Assembly: GCA_963850915.1 (NCBI GenBank)
Contig: CAWKND010000005.1
Location: 1,178,001-1,242,000 of the forward strand
DNA: 64,000 bases
Direction of reading: 5' to 3'
Source of the DNA: CAVTWH01 sp963850915
Lineage (GTDB): Bacteria > Actinomycetota > Actinomycetes > Mycobacteriales > Micromonosporaceae
The position numbers and the translations under genes are program-made. Shown here one piece after another: positions 41,390 through 50,250 of this stretch. The stretch's first letter is position 1, and every line of letters begins with the position of its first letter. The notes beneath the pieces were generated by a model. The model searched no databases. It was not told the origin of the DNA and saw only the letters and a program-made list of their open reading frames with translations.

Positions 41390-41820
41390 CCGTGCACGCC
41401 ACCCCCGTCTCCAGCGGTGCACAGCAGTTCAACTGGCTGCTGCGGCAGTTCGCGATGAACACCCCGGAGGTAATCGACGCGATCGCCGTCTCCTCCGACG
41501 GGCTGCTCATCGCCCGCTCGGAGGCGGTCGGTAGATCGGAGGCCGACCGGCTGGCGGCGATCACGTCGGCGGTGATCAGCTTGGCCCAGGGCGCCAGCCA
41601 GGTCTACGACTTCGGCGCGCCCAACAAGGTCATCATCGATCTGGATCGGGGATATCTCCTGGTCAGCGCGATCAGTGCAGGCGCGATCATGGGTGTGGTC
41701 GCGTCTCGGGACGCCAACTTGGGCAACCTGGCCTACGAGATGGCGGTATTCGCCAACCGGGCCGGTACGGTGCTGACCCCGCAGTTGATCGAAGAGCTCA
41801 AGCGCACGGTCGGCTACTGA
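41386..41820 (+). CDS. Roadblock/LC7-domain protein (CvnB-like)
   Basis: A 144-residue protein with the roadblock/LC7 fold: FNWLLRQFAMNTPEVIDAIAVSSDGLLIARSE, AITSAVISLAQGASQVYDFG and VIIDLDRGYLLVSAISAGAIMGVVAS. In conservons, CvnB acts with the CvnD GTPase as a regulatory partner, like MglB with MglA. It overlaps the kinase gene by four bases (ATGA) and is directly followed by the GTPase. Confidence 0.92.
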   Translation: MTVHATPVSSGAQQFNWLLRQFAMNTPEVIDAIAVSSDGLLIARSEAVGRSEADRLAAITSAVISLAQGASQVYDFGAPNKVIIDLDRGYLLVSAISAGAIMGVVASRDANLGNLAYEMAVFANRAGTVLTPQLIEELKRTVGY

Positions 41821-41821
41821 G

Positions 41822-42376
41822 GTGGGTACGCCACGCCCGCTTAAAATCGTGGTCGCCGGCGGCTTCGGAGTGGGTAAGACCACTGCCGTCGGTCAGATCT
41901 CCGAGATTCCGGTGCTGCGCACCGAAGCCGCGATCACCGAGGTCGCCGCGCTGATCGACCGGACCGGCCAGGTACCGGACAAGACGACCACCACGGTGGC
42001 GCTGGACTTCGGCCGGATCACCCTCGACGAGGAGATCGTGCTGTACCTCTTCGGTACCCCCGGGCAGGACAGGTTCGGTTTCATGTGGCGGGAGCTGTCC
42101 GAAGGGGCCATCGGCGCGCTGGTCATCGTGGACACCCGCCGGATGGACGAGTGCTACCCGGCTGTCGACTACTTCGAGCAGGCCCGGCTGCCGTTCGTGG
42201 TGGCCGTGAACGCCTTCGACGGTGCCACCAACCACCAGGTCGACGACGTGCGCTGGGCGCTGGCGGTACCCGACGACGTACCGGTGATCCGCTTCGACGC
42301 CCGTAACCGGCGCTCGGTACGCGACGCGCTGATCACGGTCCTGGAGCGGGCGCTGCTGCTCGCCGGTGCTCGTTGA
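41822..42376 (+). CDS. Conservon GTPase (CvnD-like)
   Basis: A 184-residue small GTPase: G1 VVAGGFGVGKTTAVGQIS (about 10-27), switch I TTTTVALDFGRI, G3 FGTPGQDRFGFMW, G4-like VNAFDGA in place of the standard NKxD. Together with roadblock and kinase proteins it forms a signalling unit reminiscent of eukaryotic G-protein modules. In the usual conservon order a DUF742 protein (CvnC) sits between roadblock and GTPase. Here the GTG at 41822 comes right after the roadblock stop codon, so that member is missing. Confidence 0.92.
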   Translation: MGTPRPLKIVVAGGFGVGKTTAVGQISEIPVLRTEAAITEVAALIDRTGQVPDKTTTTVALDFGRITLDEEIVLYLFGTPGQDRFGFMWRELSEGAIGALVIVDTRRMDECYPAVDYFEQARLPFVVAVNAFDGATNHQVDDVRWALAVPDDVPVIRFDARNRRSVRDALITVLERALLLAGAR

Positions 42377-42791
42377 CCTGGGCCAGCCGCAGTTGACCAG
42401 CAGAATCTGCGAGATCGTCGTCGACTGCCAGGATCCGGACCGGGTGGCCACGTTCTGGTGCGCGGCACTGGGCTACCGGGAGACTGAGCGGGACGAGACC
42501 GGGGTGGCCATCGCGGGTACCCCGAATGCGCCGGCGATCCTGTTCATCCGGGTACCCGAGGGCAAGCCGGGCAAGAACCGCCTGCACTTCGACCTGTGTA
42601 CCACCGATGTGGGCCAGGCAGCGGAGTTGGAGCGGCTGCTCGCACTCGGTGCGCGCCGCTCAGCGAGCATCGTCTCCGGTGGCCGGTGGATCGTGCTGGA
42701 GGACCCGGAGGGCAACGAGTTCTGTCTGATGCCCAAGCGGGTACCGCCCGAGCCGGCCGACTTCCACGGCCTCGCCGAACCGGCGGCCTGA
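42366..42791 (+). CDS. VOC-superfamily (glyoxalase-like) protein
   Basis: A 141-residue protein with CEIVVDCQDPDRVATFWCAALGY (about 15-37), the NRLHFDLCTTDVGQAAELERL second module and the late WIVLEDPEGNEFCLMPKR block typical of VOC/glyoxalase_6 proteins. Metal ligands His/Glu are partly present. The GTG at 42366 overlaps the GTPase's end by 11 bases, so it may be co-transcribed with the conservon. Confidence 0.85.
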   Translation: MLVDLGQPQLTSRICEIVVDCQDPDRVATFWCAALGYRETERDETGVAIAGTPNAPAILFIRVPEGKPGKNRLHFDLCTTDVGQAAELERLLALGARRSASIVSGGRWIVLEDPEGNEFCLMPKRVPPEPADFHGLAEPAA

Positions 42792-42959
42792 GGCTCGCCT
42801 GAACTTTCTCGAATGATCTTGTCGAAGTGGCGTGTGCCCGTTCGCTGGACAGGTAGGAGCGACACCGCGACGACTCCGACCTGCTCTGGCTGGATGGCAA
42901 GGCCAACCGTCCGGCGTAACAGCTCGCCGTCCGGCCGGTATCGGTACACATTCGATAAT

Positions 42960-42972
42960 TGACATTATGTCA
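42960..42972. promoter_or_regulatory. 13-bp palindrome in an AT-rich intergenic patch
   Basis: TGACAT-T-ATGTCA is perfectly symmetrical and overlaps a TTGACA sequence. It lies between convergent genes, so no known start codon is served by it. The rest of the 42792-43102 gap contains the terminator hairpin below and nothing that I can call a gene. Confidence 0.4.
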
Positions 42973-42981
42973 GTCTGGCAG

Positions 42982-43014
42982 GTCCCGGGTGGCCCCCACG
43001 GCGCCACCCGGGAC
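42982..43014. terminator. Strong GC-rich hairpin between convergent genes
   Basis: A perfect 12-bp stem, GTCCCGGGTGGC paired with GCCACCCGGGAC, with a 9-base loop. It lies between the VOC gene and the AAA ATPase gene, whose stops face each other, and can terminate both transcripts without a T tract. Confidence 0.65.
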
Positions 43015-43102
43015 ACCGCGCACTGACCAGCGAGGAGCCGCCGATACTCAACAGGTTGTCGATGCTCACCGGGTCAGCCTGAACCTTCGGGTGGCCCGAG
43101 GG

Positions 43103-44536
43103 TCAAGCCGGAAGAAACACAGCCGGCCCGACAGACCCGCCCGAGAACGCGGGTGGTGTGGCCGCCCCGACCGACCCCGAGGCGAGCGCCGCCCGGGTCG
43201 CGGTCAACTCGGCCAGCGCCGCACGCAGGTGCTCGACCGTGGTGGTCGGCTGACCGGCGCTGGCGGCGAGGAGTTCGGCACGCCGCCAGAGCTCGGCGAA
43301 GTAGGAGGCGGTGGCACCCTCGGTACCGGCTACCGCCTCCGCGAACTCGTCATTGGTGAGCTGTACGCCCGGGCCGTACAGGCGCAGCAGCGCCGCCCGG
43401 TGCTCGGCGTCCGGCAGCGGTACCTCCACCGCCAGGTCCACCCGGCCGGGCCGCTGTGCCAGGGCCGGCTCCAGCAGGTCGACCCGGTTGGTGGTGAGCA
43501 GGAACGCCACGTCGGCGTCGCCGGCGAGCCCGTCCATCTCGTTGAGTACCTGGAACAGCAGCGGGTTGTCCGGGCCGTGCCGAAGCGAGCGTGCCTCGGC
43601 GACCAGGTCCACGTCCTCCAGTACCACCAGGGCCGGCTGTACCAGGCGGGCCAGCGCGCACGCCTCACCGATGTAGCGCAGCCCGGTACCGGACAGCAGT
43701 ACCACCGTGAACTCGGGCAGCTGGGCCAGCAGGTACCGGACGGTGTGTGTCTTTCCGGTGCCGGGCGGACCGAACAGCAGGACCCCCCGCTTGAGCGCGT
43801 GTCCCGCGGCCCGCAGCCGGGCCCGGTGCCGGCCCACGCCGATCACCTGCCGCTCCACCGCGTCGAGTACCCCGTCGGGCAGCACCACCCCGGCCCGGTC
43901 CAGGGTCGGCCGGCGGTGGAAGGCCAGCGGCCCGACACCCGGCTCGAAGTCGTGCGCCTCGAAGGAGAGCACCTGGCCGCGGAACAGGTTGTGCTCGACG
44001 ATCAGTGCCCGGATCCGGCGCAGGTACGCCCGGCCGATCTCGGCCTGCCGGCACATCACCTCCAGCCGTACCCCCGGCTCACCGCGGCGTGGGTCAGCTC
44101 CACGCACGAGTACGGCCAGCCGCTCCCCGTCGGCGTCGGTACACAGGTAGAGCCCGAGCCGTACGCAGCTGCGCTCGGTCTCCGGTCCGACCGGCACACT
44201 GGTGTAGTCGACGGCGCCCAGGCGGAAGTGGCTCCCCATGCTGAGCAGCTCGGTGAAGCTGTGGTGCTCGCGACCCTGGCCGGAGATGCCGAGCAGCTCC
44301 CCCGAACCGTGCGCCGCGTTTTCGCCATCCGCCAGCCAGGCGTCGATGGCGTTCTGCACGTTGGCGTGGTCGTACGCCGGGAACGCCTCGGTGATCACCG
44401 GTAGCTGCCCGGCCGGGCTGCCGAAGTGGTTGGAGAGTCGCTCCCCCAACGTTTCCTGGGGTGGCTCGTCCGGGATGTCGGCCAGTTGGCTGATGCGCCG
44501 GAAGTTGACCAGGAATTCGCGCAGCTCGTTGTCCAC
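43103..44536 (-). CDS. AAA-family ATPase
   Basis: A 477-residue protein with a ~225-residue N-terminal part of unknown fold and a C-terminal AAA module. Walker A is GVLLFGPPGTGKTHTVRYL (about 253-271), Walker B VVLEDVDLVAEARS, sensor 1 FLLTTNRVDLLEPAL and the arginine finger RPGRVDLAVEVPLPD. The pattern is that of the FtsH/CDC48-like or BCS1-like classical AAA clade; no protease domain is attached, so it is probably an unfoldase or remodeller. The GTG at 44536 has GGAG upstream and begins VDNELREFLVNFRR. Confidence 0.85.
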   Translation of the reverse strand: MDNELREFLVNFRRISQLADIPDEPPQETLGERLSNHFGSPAGQLPVITEAFPAYDHANVQNAIDAWLADGENAAHGSGELLGISGQGREHHSFTELLSMGSHFRLGAVDYTSVPVGPETERSCVRLGLYLCTDADGERLAVLVRGADPRRGEPGVRLEVMCRQAEIGRAYLRRIRALIVEHNLFRGQVLSFEAHDFEPGVGPLAFHRRPTLDRAGVVLPDGVLDAVERQVIGVGRHRARLRAAGHALKRGVLLFGPPGTGKTHTVRYLLAQLPEFTVVLLSGTGLRYIGEACALARLVQPALVVLEDVDLVAEARSLRHGPDNPLLFQVLNEMDGLAGDADVAFLLTTNRVDLLEPALAQRPGRVDLAVEVPLPDAEHRAALLRLYGPGVQLTNDEFAEAVAGTEGATASYFAELWRRAELLAASAGQPTTTVEHLRAALAELTATRAALASGSVGAATPPAFSGGSVGPAVFLPA

Positions 44537-44657
44537 GGTGCTCCAGGCTAGGCGCCCGCCGGCCGGCGCACCGCCCCTATTGTGTCGTCTGTCGTGCCTT
44601 ATGTGCAGGCATGCCGGAGGAGCGGCCACCAACTGTTCCGGGCTCAGCGGGCGTAGC

Positions 44658-45140
44658 TCACCCGGTCCGGCGGAGCGGGCGGACCTCCGCCGGTGCCGGT
44701 GTCGTTGCGAGCCGGTCGAGCAGGCCGGCGGCGACCCGTAGCAGCGCCAGCTCCGCGTCACTCAGGCCGGTCAGCGCGCCGGCCAGCCACTCGTCACGCT
44801 GCGCCATGTCCGCGCGCAGTGCCTTGCCGCCGCGCGTGGTGAGGGTCAACACCGATTCGCGGCCGTCGCGCGGGCTGCGGCTGCGCGTGACGAGGCCGGC
44901 CAGTTGCAGTTCGTTGAAGGTACGGGTGAGCGACTGCGGCTGCTGGCCGTCGGTGGCCGCGATCTCGCCGGGGGTACTCGGGCCGTGCCGGCGCAGGTGA
45001 CTGAGCACGGCGACCTGGTTGCTGGTGAGCGCGCCCGGCTGCCGTTCGGCACGCAGCCGCCTGGCCAACCGCAGTACTCCCCCACGGATCTCCGCCACGC
45101 TCTCCCGGTCCGGCACAAGTAGTACGCTAGCACGTAGCAT
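44658..45140 (-). CDS. MarR-family regulator
   Basis: A 160-residue winged-helix protein: LTSNQVAVLSHLRRHGPSTPGEIAATDGQQPQSLTRTFNELQLAGLVTRSRSPRDGRESVLTLT covers the DNA-binding region and wing (about 40-105). It is divergent from the FUSC-family transporter-like gene with only 30 bases between starts, so both promoters overlap and the MarR protein likely represses both. Ligand unknown. Confidence 0.88.
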   Translation of the reverse strand: MLRASVLLVPDRESVAEIRGGVLRLARRLRAERQPGALTSNQVAVLSHLRRHGPSTPGEIAATDGQQPQSLTRTFNELQLAGLVTRSRSPRDGRESVLTLTTRGGKALRADMAQRDEWLAGALTGLSDAELALLRVAAGLLDRLATTPAPAEVRPLRRTG

Positions 45141-45170
45141 CTCCGCCGCCGAGTGTTGGGAAGACACAGG

Positions 45171-46641
45171 ATGCCTTACGCAGTGCGTACCGACCTGCGG
45201 ACCAACGCGCTCACCATGGCCGCAGTGCTCGCGACTTTCGGGGCTGCCGTGGCGATCCAGCGCTTCGCGCACCAGGGGGCGGCGCTCGCGGTACTCGCCG
45301 TCGTGCTCGCGCTGACCCTGCGCCGGGTAGCGCGCCGGCACCGGCTCGGCCCGGCGCAGCTGCTCGCCGTCCCGGTGGTCGGTGTCTGCGCCGCCGTGGT
45401 CGGCCGGCTCATGGTGGTACACCCCAACATCGGCGATCCGCTGTTCGTACTGGCGATCGGCGCCGCCATCTGGGTACGCCGCTACGGCGCCCGGGCCACC
45501 CGCATCGGTACCCTCGTCGCCCTGCCGTTCATCGCCATGCTCATCACGCCGGTACCCCCGACCAGCGGCCCCGGTCACCTGCTCTGGTCGGCTGTCGTCG
45601 CCGTCATCGCGGTCGCCGCCGTCCTGCTCACCCAGCTCGCCGAACCCGCTGCTGTGCCGACGATCCAGCAGCCGACCCGGCCGGCGAACAACACCAGGCG
45701 GCTCGCGGCCAGTACCCGGATGGCGCTGCAGATGGCCGTCGCACTGGGCGCGGCATTCGTTGTCGGGCGGCTATTCCTGGCCGGCCACTGGCCGTGGCTG
45801 GTGCTCTCCGCCTACCTGGTGAACACCGGCAACCGGGGTCGTGGCGACGTCGTCTACAAGGGCGTCCAACGGGTCGCCGGCGCCGCCGTCGGTACCGTCG
45901 TGGCCACCCTGGCGGCCGGTGCGTTCGCCGCCGCACGACCCGATCCCGATCGCGCTGATCTTCGTGGTGCTCGCCGTGGCCGGCTGGCTGCGCCGGTACA
46001 GCTACGGGTACTGGGCGGCCGGCGTCACCGGCGCGCTGTCCCTGCTGTACGGCTACTTCGGCGCCACCGATACCGACCTGCTCGCCTATCGGCTGGTCGC
46101 GATCGTGGCCGGTGCGCTCATCGGCGTCGCCGCCGCCTGGCTGGTACTGCCGGTACGCACCCACGACGTACTGCGTCGCCGGCTGGCCGACGTACTCGCC
46201 GTACTCACCGACTACCTGGTCACCGCCCGGCGGGACCTACCGGCACTACCCGACCAGCAGACGCGGTTCGAGCACAGCCTCGACGAACTCGACGTGCTCA
46301 CCCCGACCCTGCGCGCACACCGCCGGGTGACCCGGCTGTGGCGACCGGGCCCGTACCACGCTGACGCGGTCGGGGCGCTGCTCGACTGCCGGGCCGCGAC
46401 CGGCACCCTCACCCGGCACCTCACCGACGCCGAGCAGGTACCGGACCGGCAGCTCACCGCCGGACTGGACGGGCTGCGCGACGACGTGGTCGCGCTGCGG
46501 CGGGCGATGGCCGGGCGCGGCCCGCTGCCGGCCCCACGCGACGTAGAGCACCCACACCCGGCGATCGGCCAACTCCACCACGCGGTCGCCAAGACCGGCG
46601 CAATTCTCGTACCCGCCGGTCAGCGACCAGCCCAGGATTAG
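45171..46641 (+). pseudogene. FUSC-family membrane protein, one frame break
   Basis: The product would be ~490 residues with two hydrophobic bundles: four or more helices at the N-terminus (LTMAAVLATFGAAVAI onwards) and a second set (MALQMAVALGAAFVVGRLFLAGHWPWLVLSAYLVNTGNRGRGDVVYKGVQRVAG). The YKGVQRVAGAAVGTVVA region is the FUSC (fusaric-acid resistance/aromatic exporter) signature. The frame shifts near 45930 (one extra base); downstream coding continues IPIALIFVVLAVAGWLRRYSYGYW. Likely a MarR-controlled efflux component if the break is an artefact. Confidence 0.8.
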
Positions 46642-47081
46642 GGCCAGCCGCCAGCCAGGGCCTTGGCGAGCAGGGTGGCCAGTGGAGCCGACGCGCCGTC
46701 GCGGGCGCCCTCCCCCACGATCAACGGCGGATCGGCCGGCGCCAGGGTCACCCCGGTCAGCCGGGCCTTCACACTCGGGGGTACCCCCAGCACGTAGTAC
46801 TCACCGTCCACCCCGATCGCCACCGACCGGTCCGGGTGCAGGTACCAGCCGCGCAGCCCGGTCCGGTAGCTACCACTTCCGTGATAGGGCAACGCTTTCA
46901 GCGGTTCCGTCGGCAGGTTCCGGGCAGCGGCGTCGCGGACGAACGCGGCGATCAGCTCCCGCGCCTGGGCCGTCTCGGCAGCCTTCTTCGCGGCGAGCGC
47001 AGCACCGTGCGCCGCCACCGCACGCGCCCGCTGCTCGCGCCACTCCCGCGGATCGCCACTCACCTGCGCGTCGTCGGTCAT
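46638..47081 (-). CDS. Conserved hypothetical protein
   Basis: A 147-residue protein: a charged helical start (REWREQRARAVAAHGAALAAKKAAETAQARELIAAFVRDA) and a beta-rich second half (GSYRTGLRGWYLHPDRSVAIGVDGEYYVLGVPPSVKARLTGV). This is a family often seen in actinomycetes without known function. Its ATG overlaps the stop of the ketopantoate reductase-like gene (ATGA), so the two are expressed together. Its own stop overlaps that of the FUSC gene by four bases. Confidence 0.7.
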   Translation of the reverse strand: MTDDAQVSGDPREWREQRARAVAAHGAALAAKKAAETAQARELIAAFVRDAAARNLPTEPLKALPYHGSGSYRTGLRGWYLHPDRSVAIGVDGEYYVLGVPPSVKARLTGVTLAPADPPLIVGEGARDGASAPLATLLAKALAGGWP

Positions 47082-48034
47082 GCGGGCTCCGGGTACAGGC
47101 CACGAACCCGGGACGCCAGCCGGGTCAGGCCGAGCAGCGTGTCGATCGAGGGCGTGGGTACCCCGACCCGCTCGCCGATCTCCCGCACCACCGTGACCAA
47201 CGCGTCCAGCTCGACCGGCCGGCCAGCCTCGGTGTCCTGCAGCATCGAGGTCTTGAAGGCGCCGAGCCGCCGGGTCACCGCCATCCGGTCCGCGCCGCTC
47301 TCCCGGATCGGGCAGCCGATCCGCTCGCCGATCGCCGCCGCCTCCGCCATCACCGCCAGGCAGAACTGGTTGACCTGCGGGTCGTCCAGGATCCGGTCGG
47401 CGGTCGCGCCGGTCAGCGCCGAGATCGGGTTCATCGTCATGTTGCCCCACAGCTTGTACCAGACGTCGGTGCGCACGTTGGTGCTGTGCCGTACCTCGAA
47501 CCCCGCCTTGGCCAGCGCGTCCACCACAGCCTCCGCCCGCTCGGAGACTCCCCCGCCGGGCTCCCCCACGATCAGCCCGTTGCCACTGGTGTGCCGGACA
47601 ACGCCCGGCTCGGGCGCGGTACTGGCGAAGTGCACCACGCAGCCCAGTACGTGCGACCGCGGAATCGCCGCCGCGACGGCACCGTCCGGGTCGATCGAGC
47701 GCAGCGGCGGATCGGTGAGGAACCACCAGGGCACGCCGTTCATCGCCGGCAACACCACCGTCTGCCCGCCGAGCAGCGGGCTGACCAGCGGCGCGACGGC
47801 GGCCAGCGCGGGCGCTTTCACAGCGAGTACCACCAGGTCCTGCGGCCCCAGCTCGGCCGGATCGGCGGTCGCGTGAACCGGCGCGCTCTCCCCCGAAGCC
47901 AGCCGCCAGCCGTACCGCACCAGCGCGTCCAGCGTCGCGCCCCGGGCCACGGCCGACGTCTGGTACCCGGCCAGCGCCAGCCGGGCGCCGATGAGTCCAC
48001 CGACCGCGCCCGCCCCGACCACGCACACCTTCAC
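47078..48034 (-). CDS. 2-dehydropantoate 2-reductase-like NADPH oxidoreductase
   Basis: A 318-residue protein of the ketopantoate reductase family. The N-terminal Rossmann fold has VCVVGAGAVGGLIGARLALAGY, then LVVLAVKAPALAAVAPLV and PAMNGVPWW (the NG motif). The C-terminal helical domain has VWYKLWGNMTMNPISALTGAT, with the conserved Lys-Asn pair, and ends in a SxD-type helix region. It may act in pantothenate synthesis or on another 2-keto acid; paralogues are common. The GTG at 48034 starts directly at the first strand. Confidence 0.88.
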   Translation of the reverse strand: MKVCVVGAGAVGGLIGARLALAGYQTSAVARGATLDALVRYGWRLASGESAPVHATADPAELGPQDLVVLAVKAPALAAVAPLVSPLLGGQTVVLPAMNGVPWWFLTDPPLRSIDPDGAVAAAIPRSHVLGCVVHFASTAPEPGVVRHTSGNGLIVGEPGGGVSERAEAVVDALAKAGFEVRHSTNVRTDVWYKLWGNMTMNPISALTGATADRILDDPQVNQFCLAVMAEAAAIGERIGCPIRESGADRMAVTRRLGAFKTSMLQDTEAGRPVELDALVTVVREIGERVGVPTPSIDTLLGLTRLASRVRGLYPEPA

Positions 48035-48083
48035 TGAGCCCCAACCTTCACGGCTAAACGCTAGCGGGTAACGTCCGGGGACC

Positions 48084-49004
48084 ATGAAGGTAGGCTTCGC
48101 GGCTCCCGTCTCCGGTACCTGGGCGACGACGGAGAACATCCGGCGGGTGGCGACCCGCGCCGACGAACTCGGCTACCACAGCCTGTGGACATTCCAGCGG
48201 CTACTCTCCCCCGTCGACGGCTCCTGGGGCGAGTCGTACCGCTCGGTACTCGACCCGGTTGCCACGCTCGGCTTCCTGGCGGCGGTGACCAACCGGATCC
48301 GGGTCGGCGTGGCGGTACTGAACATCCCGTTCGCGTCGCCGGCACTCGTCGCCAAGCAGCTGGCCACCGTGGACGTACTCAGTGGCGGCCGGCTCGACGT
48401 CGGGCTGGGCAACGGCTGGGCGGAGCTGGAGTTCGCGGCCAGTGGCGTGGACGGGCACCGGCGCGGGGTACGGGCCGAGGAGTTCCTCACCGTACTCACC
48501 CGGCTCTTCACCGAGCCGGAGGTCACCCACCACGGCGAGTTCTACCACGTACCCGCGGCGGCTCTCGCGCCCAAGCCGGTGCAGCGGCCGTACCCGCCGG
48601 TCCTGCTGGGTGGCTCGGCACCCGCCGCGCTGCGCCGGGCCGGGCGGCGCTGTGCCGGCTGGGTCAGCAGCAGCCGGGCCGACCTGGCCACCATCGCGGC
48701 CGCTGTCGCCACTGTGCGGGACGCCGCCAGCCGGGCCGGGCGCGACCCGGACGAGCTGCGGATGGTGTGCCGGGGCGCGGTCAAGCTGCGGGACGGTTTG
48801 CCGGATGGACCTGCCGGACCGGACCGGCCCTACCTGACGGGTACCGTCGCCCAGGTCACCGGGGACATCGACCGGCTCGCCGAGGCGGGGATCACCGAGT
48901 TCTTCGTCGACCTCAACTTCGACCCGGAGATCGGCTCCCCCACCGCCGATCCGGTGGAGTCCATGCGCCGCGCGGAGATCGCGCTGGACGGCTTCGCGCC
49001 CTGA
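48084..49004 (+). CDS. Luciferase-like (LLM class) F420/FMN-dependent oxidoreductase
   Basis: A 306-residue TIM-barrel flavin/deazaflavin oxidoreductase. It starts MKVGFAAPVSGTWATTENI and contains RIRVGVAVLNIPFASPALVAKQLATVDVLSGGRLDVGLGNGW (about 72-113), the family hallmark, then PVLLGGSAPAALRRAGR. The class uses F420 in many actinomycetes. Substrate unknown. It is divergent from the ketopantoate reductase-like gene with a 49-base gap; TAACGT lies nine bases before the ATG. Confidence 0.92.
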   Translation: MKVGFAAPVSGTWATTENIRRVATRADELGYHSLWTFQRLLSPVDGSWGESYRSVLDPVATLGFLAAVTNRIRVGVAVLNIPFASPALVAKQLATVDVLSGGRLDVGLGNGWAELEFAASGVDGHRRGVRAEEFLTVLTRLFTEPEVTHHGEFYHVPAAALAPKPVQRPYPPVLLGGSAPAALRRAGRRCAGWVSSSRADLATIAAAVATVRDAASRAGRDPDELRMVCRGAVKLRDGLPDGPAGPDRPYLTGTVAQVTGDIDRLAEAGITEFFVDLNFDPEIGSPTADPVESMRRAEIALDGFAP

Positions 49005-49017
49005 GGGAGCGGCGGGT

Positions 49018-49620
49018 CAGACGCGGTAGACCTTGACGCTGCCTACCTTGGTGTCGATGTGCAGGCGCAGCAGCGGCGCTCCGGCGGAGCCGGCGTACCA
49101 GTCCTCCTCGACCTGCCGGCTGCCGACCGTGGTGGCGCCGGTGACCTCGACCCGTACGCCCGCGGGGTACCCAGATCTTCACGCTGCCCAGCGCCGCCTG
49201 TACCCGTAGCTCCACCTCGGGCGCGGTCACCTCGGCACCGGACAGGTCGAGTTTGATCGAGCCGACCACGGTACCGATGAGCATGTCCCGGTCAATCCGC
49301 CACCGGCCGCTGCGCTTGATCGCACCCACCGGGGTGATGTGCTTCGCGGGCGGCAGACCTGTTGCCGGCCGCGCTACCGCCGGCGTGGTCACGACCGGCA
49401 GGTCGGTCAGCAGCGGCTCCAAATCGGCCTGCGTACGGGCGGCGTACGCCAGGCCGGAGCGCTCGGTGAACTCCGACAGCGTCAGCCGCCCCTCCCCGGT
49501 CGCCGCGTTCAGGCGCGACACCACGGCTTCGCGCTCAGCGTCGGAGATGCGTACCCGGCTGGGGTCGCCGGCCGGCAGCAGGGGTGGAGGATTCCATGCC
49601 GCGCAGGATAGTCCGCCCAA
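49018..49620 (-). pseudogene. DUF1707 / LiaF-like protein with one frame break
   Basis: The N-terminal third is a DUF1707 domain (RISDAEREAVVSRLNAATGEGRLTLSEFTERSGLAYAARTQADLEPLLTDLP). A beta-helical C-terminus of the cell-wall-active antibiotic response type follows (GSIKLDLSGAEVTAPEVELRVQAALGSVKIWVP). At the four-base G run 49164-49167 one extra base shifts the frame; in the other frame the domain continues GVRVEVTGATTVGSRQVEEDWYA and ends VGSVKVYRV at 49018. The true start is unclear, since the ATG at 49620 is weak. Role: probably cell-envelope stress. Confidence 0.8.
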
Positions 49621-49654
49621 CTACCGGGCGCGCTACACGGCACCGGCCGGCGCA

Positions 49655-50150
49655 CTACTCGGTGCAGGCGGCTTCGGCACAGGTCGGATAGCCGTGCCGC
49701 AGCCGGTCCCGGACCAGGGTGAGCGCGTCATGCAGGCCGGCCAGCTGCTCGCCGGAGAGTACGTCCAGCAGGTGCTCGCGGGCCACCGACTCGCAGACAC
49801 GGCACGGCCGCCTCGCAGGCGCTGATGCCGGCCGCGGTGATCTGCGCGTTCACGCCACGCCGGTCGTCGTCGCCGCAGGTGGCCCGCTCCACCAGGCCGG
49901 CCTTGGCCAGCTGGGTGATCTGGTAGGTCAGTCCGCTCTTGGTGGTGACCACCCGGTCGGCCAGTTCGGTCATCCGCAGCCGACCGCCCGGCGCCCGGGA
50001 CAGGTGCAGCAGGATCTCGAACTGCGGGTGGGTCAGCCCGGTCTCGGTGCGCAGCTGGTGCTCCATCCGGCGGTCGAGCAGCTGGCTCGCCTCCAGGAAC
50101 GTGAGCCACACCTGCCTCTCCCGCTCAGAGAAGTTCACCGTGGCCGCCAT
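49655..50150 (-). pseudogene. MarR-family regulator with one frame break near its end
   Basis: The product would be ~164 residues. DNA-binding part: LTHPQFEILLHLSRAPGGRLRMTELADRVVTTKSGLTYQITQLAKAGLVERATCGDDDRRGVNAQITAAG. The frame shifts by one extra base near 49797; the last helix continues in the next frame as ESVAREHLLDVLSGEQLAGLHDALTLVRDRLRHGYPTCAEAACTE to a TAG at 49655. The DNA-binding half is intact, but the dimerisation helix is affected unless this is a sequence error. It is divergent from a nitroreductase gene with two operator palindromes in between. Confidence 0.82.
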
Positions 50151-50171
50151 GCGACGAGCGTAACACGGAGG

Positions 50172-50226
50172 TTGTTCAAATTTGAACCGAGCGCTATGGT
50201 CTAGGGGTCCCGTTCGAATTTGAACG
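50172..50226 (+). promoter_or_regulatory. Nitroreductase promoter with two MarR operator palindromes
   Basis: GTTCAAATTTGAAC (50174-50187) is a perfect 14-bp palindrome and CGTTCGAATTTGAACG (50211-50226) a close second copy. TTGTTC (50172-50177) and TATGGT (50195-50200) are spaced by 17 bases, so operator 1 lies inside the promoter and operator 2 just after transcription start. This is a textbook arrangement for repression by the divergent MarR. Confidence 0.75.
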
Positions 50227-50250
50227 ATCTTCTCCGGGAGAGAAACGCAT

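Noticed and set aside
42473..42949. Minus-strand frame reaching into the 42792-43102 gap
   Set aside because: Most of it is antisense to the VOC gene, and the intergenic part does not resemble a known protein or have a ribosome site.
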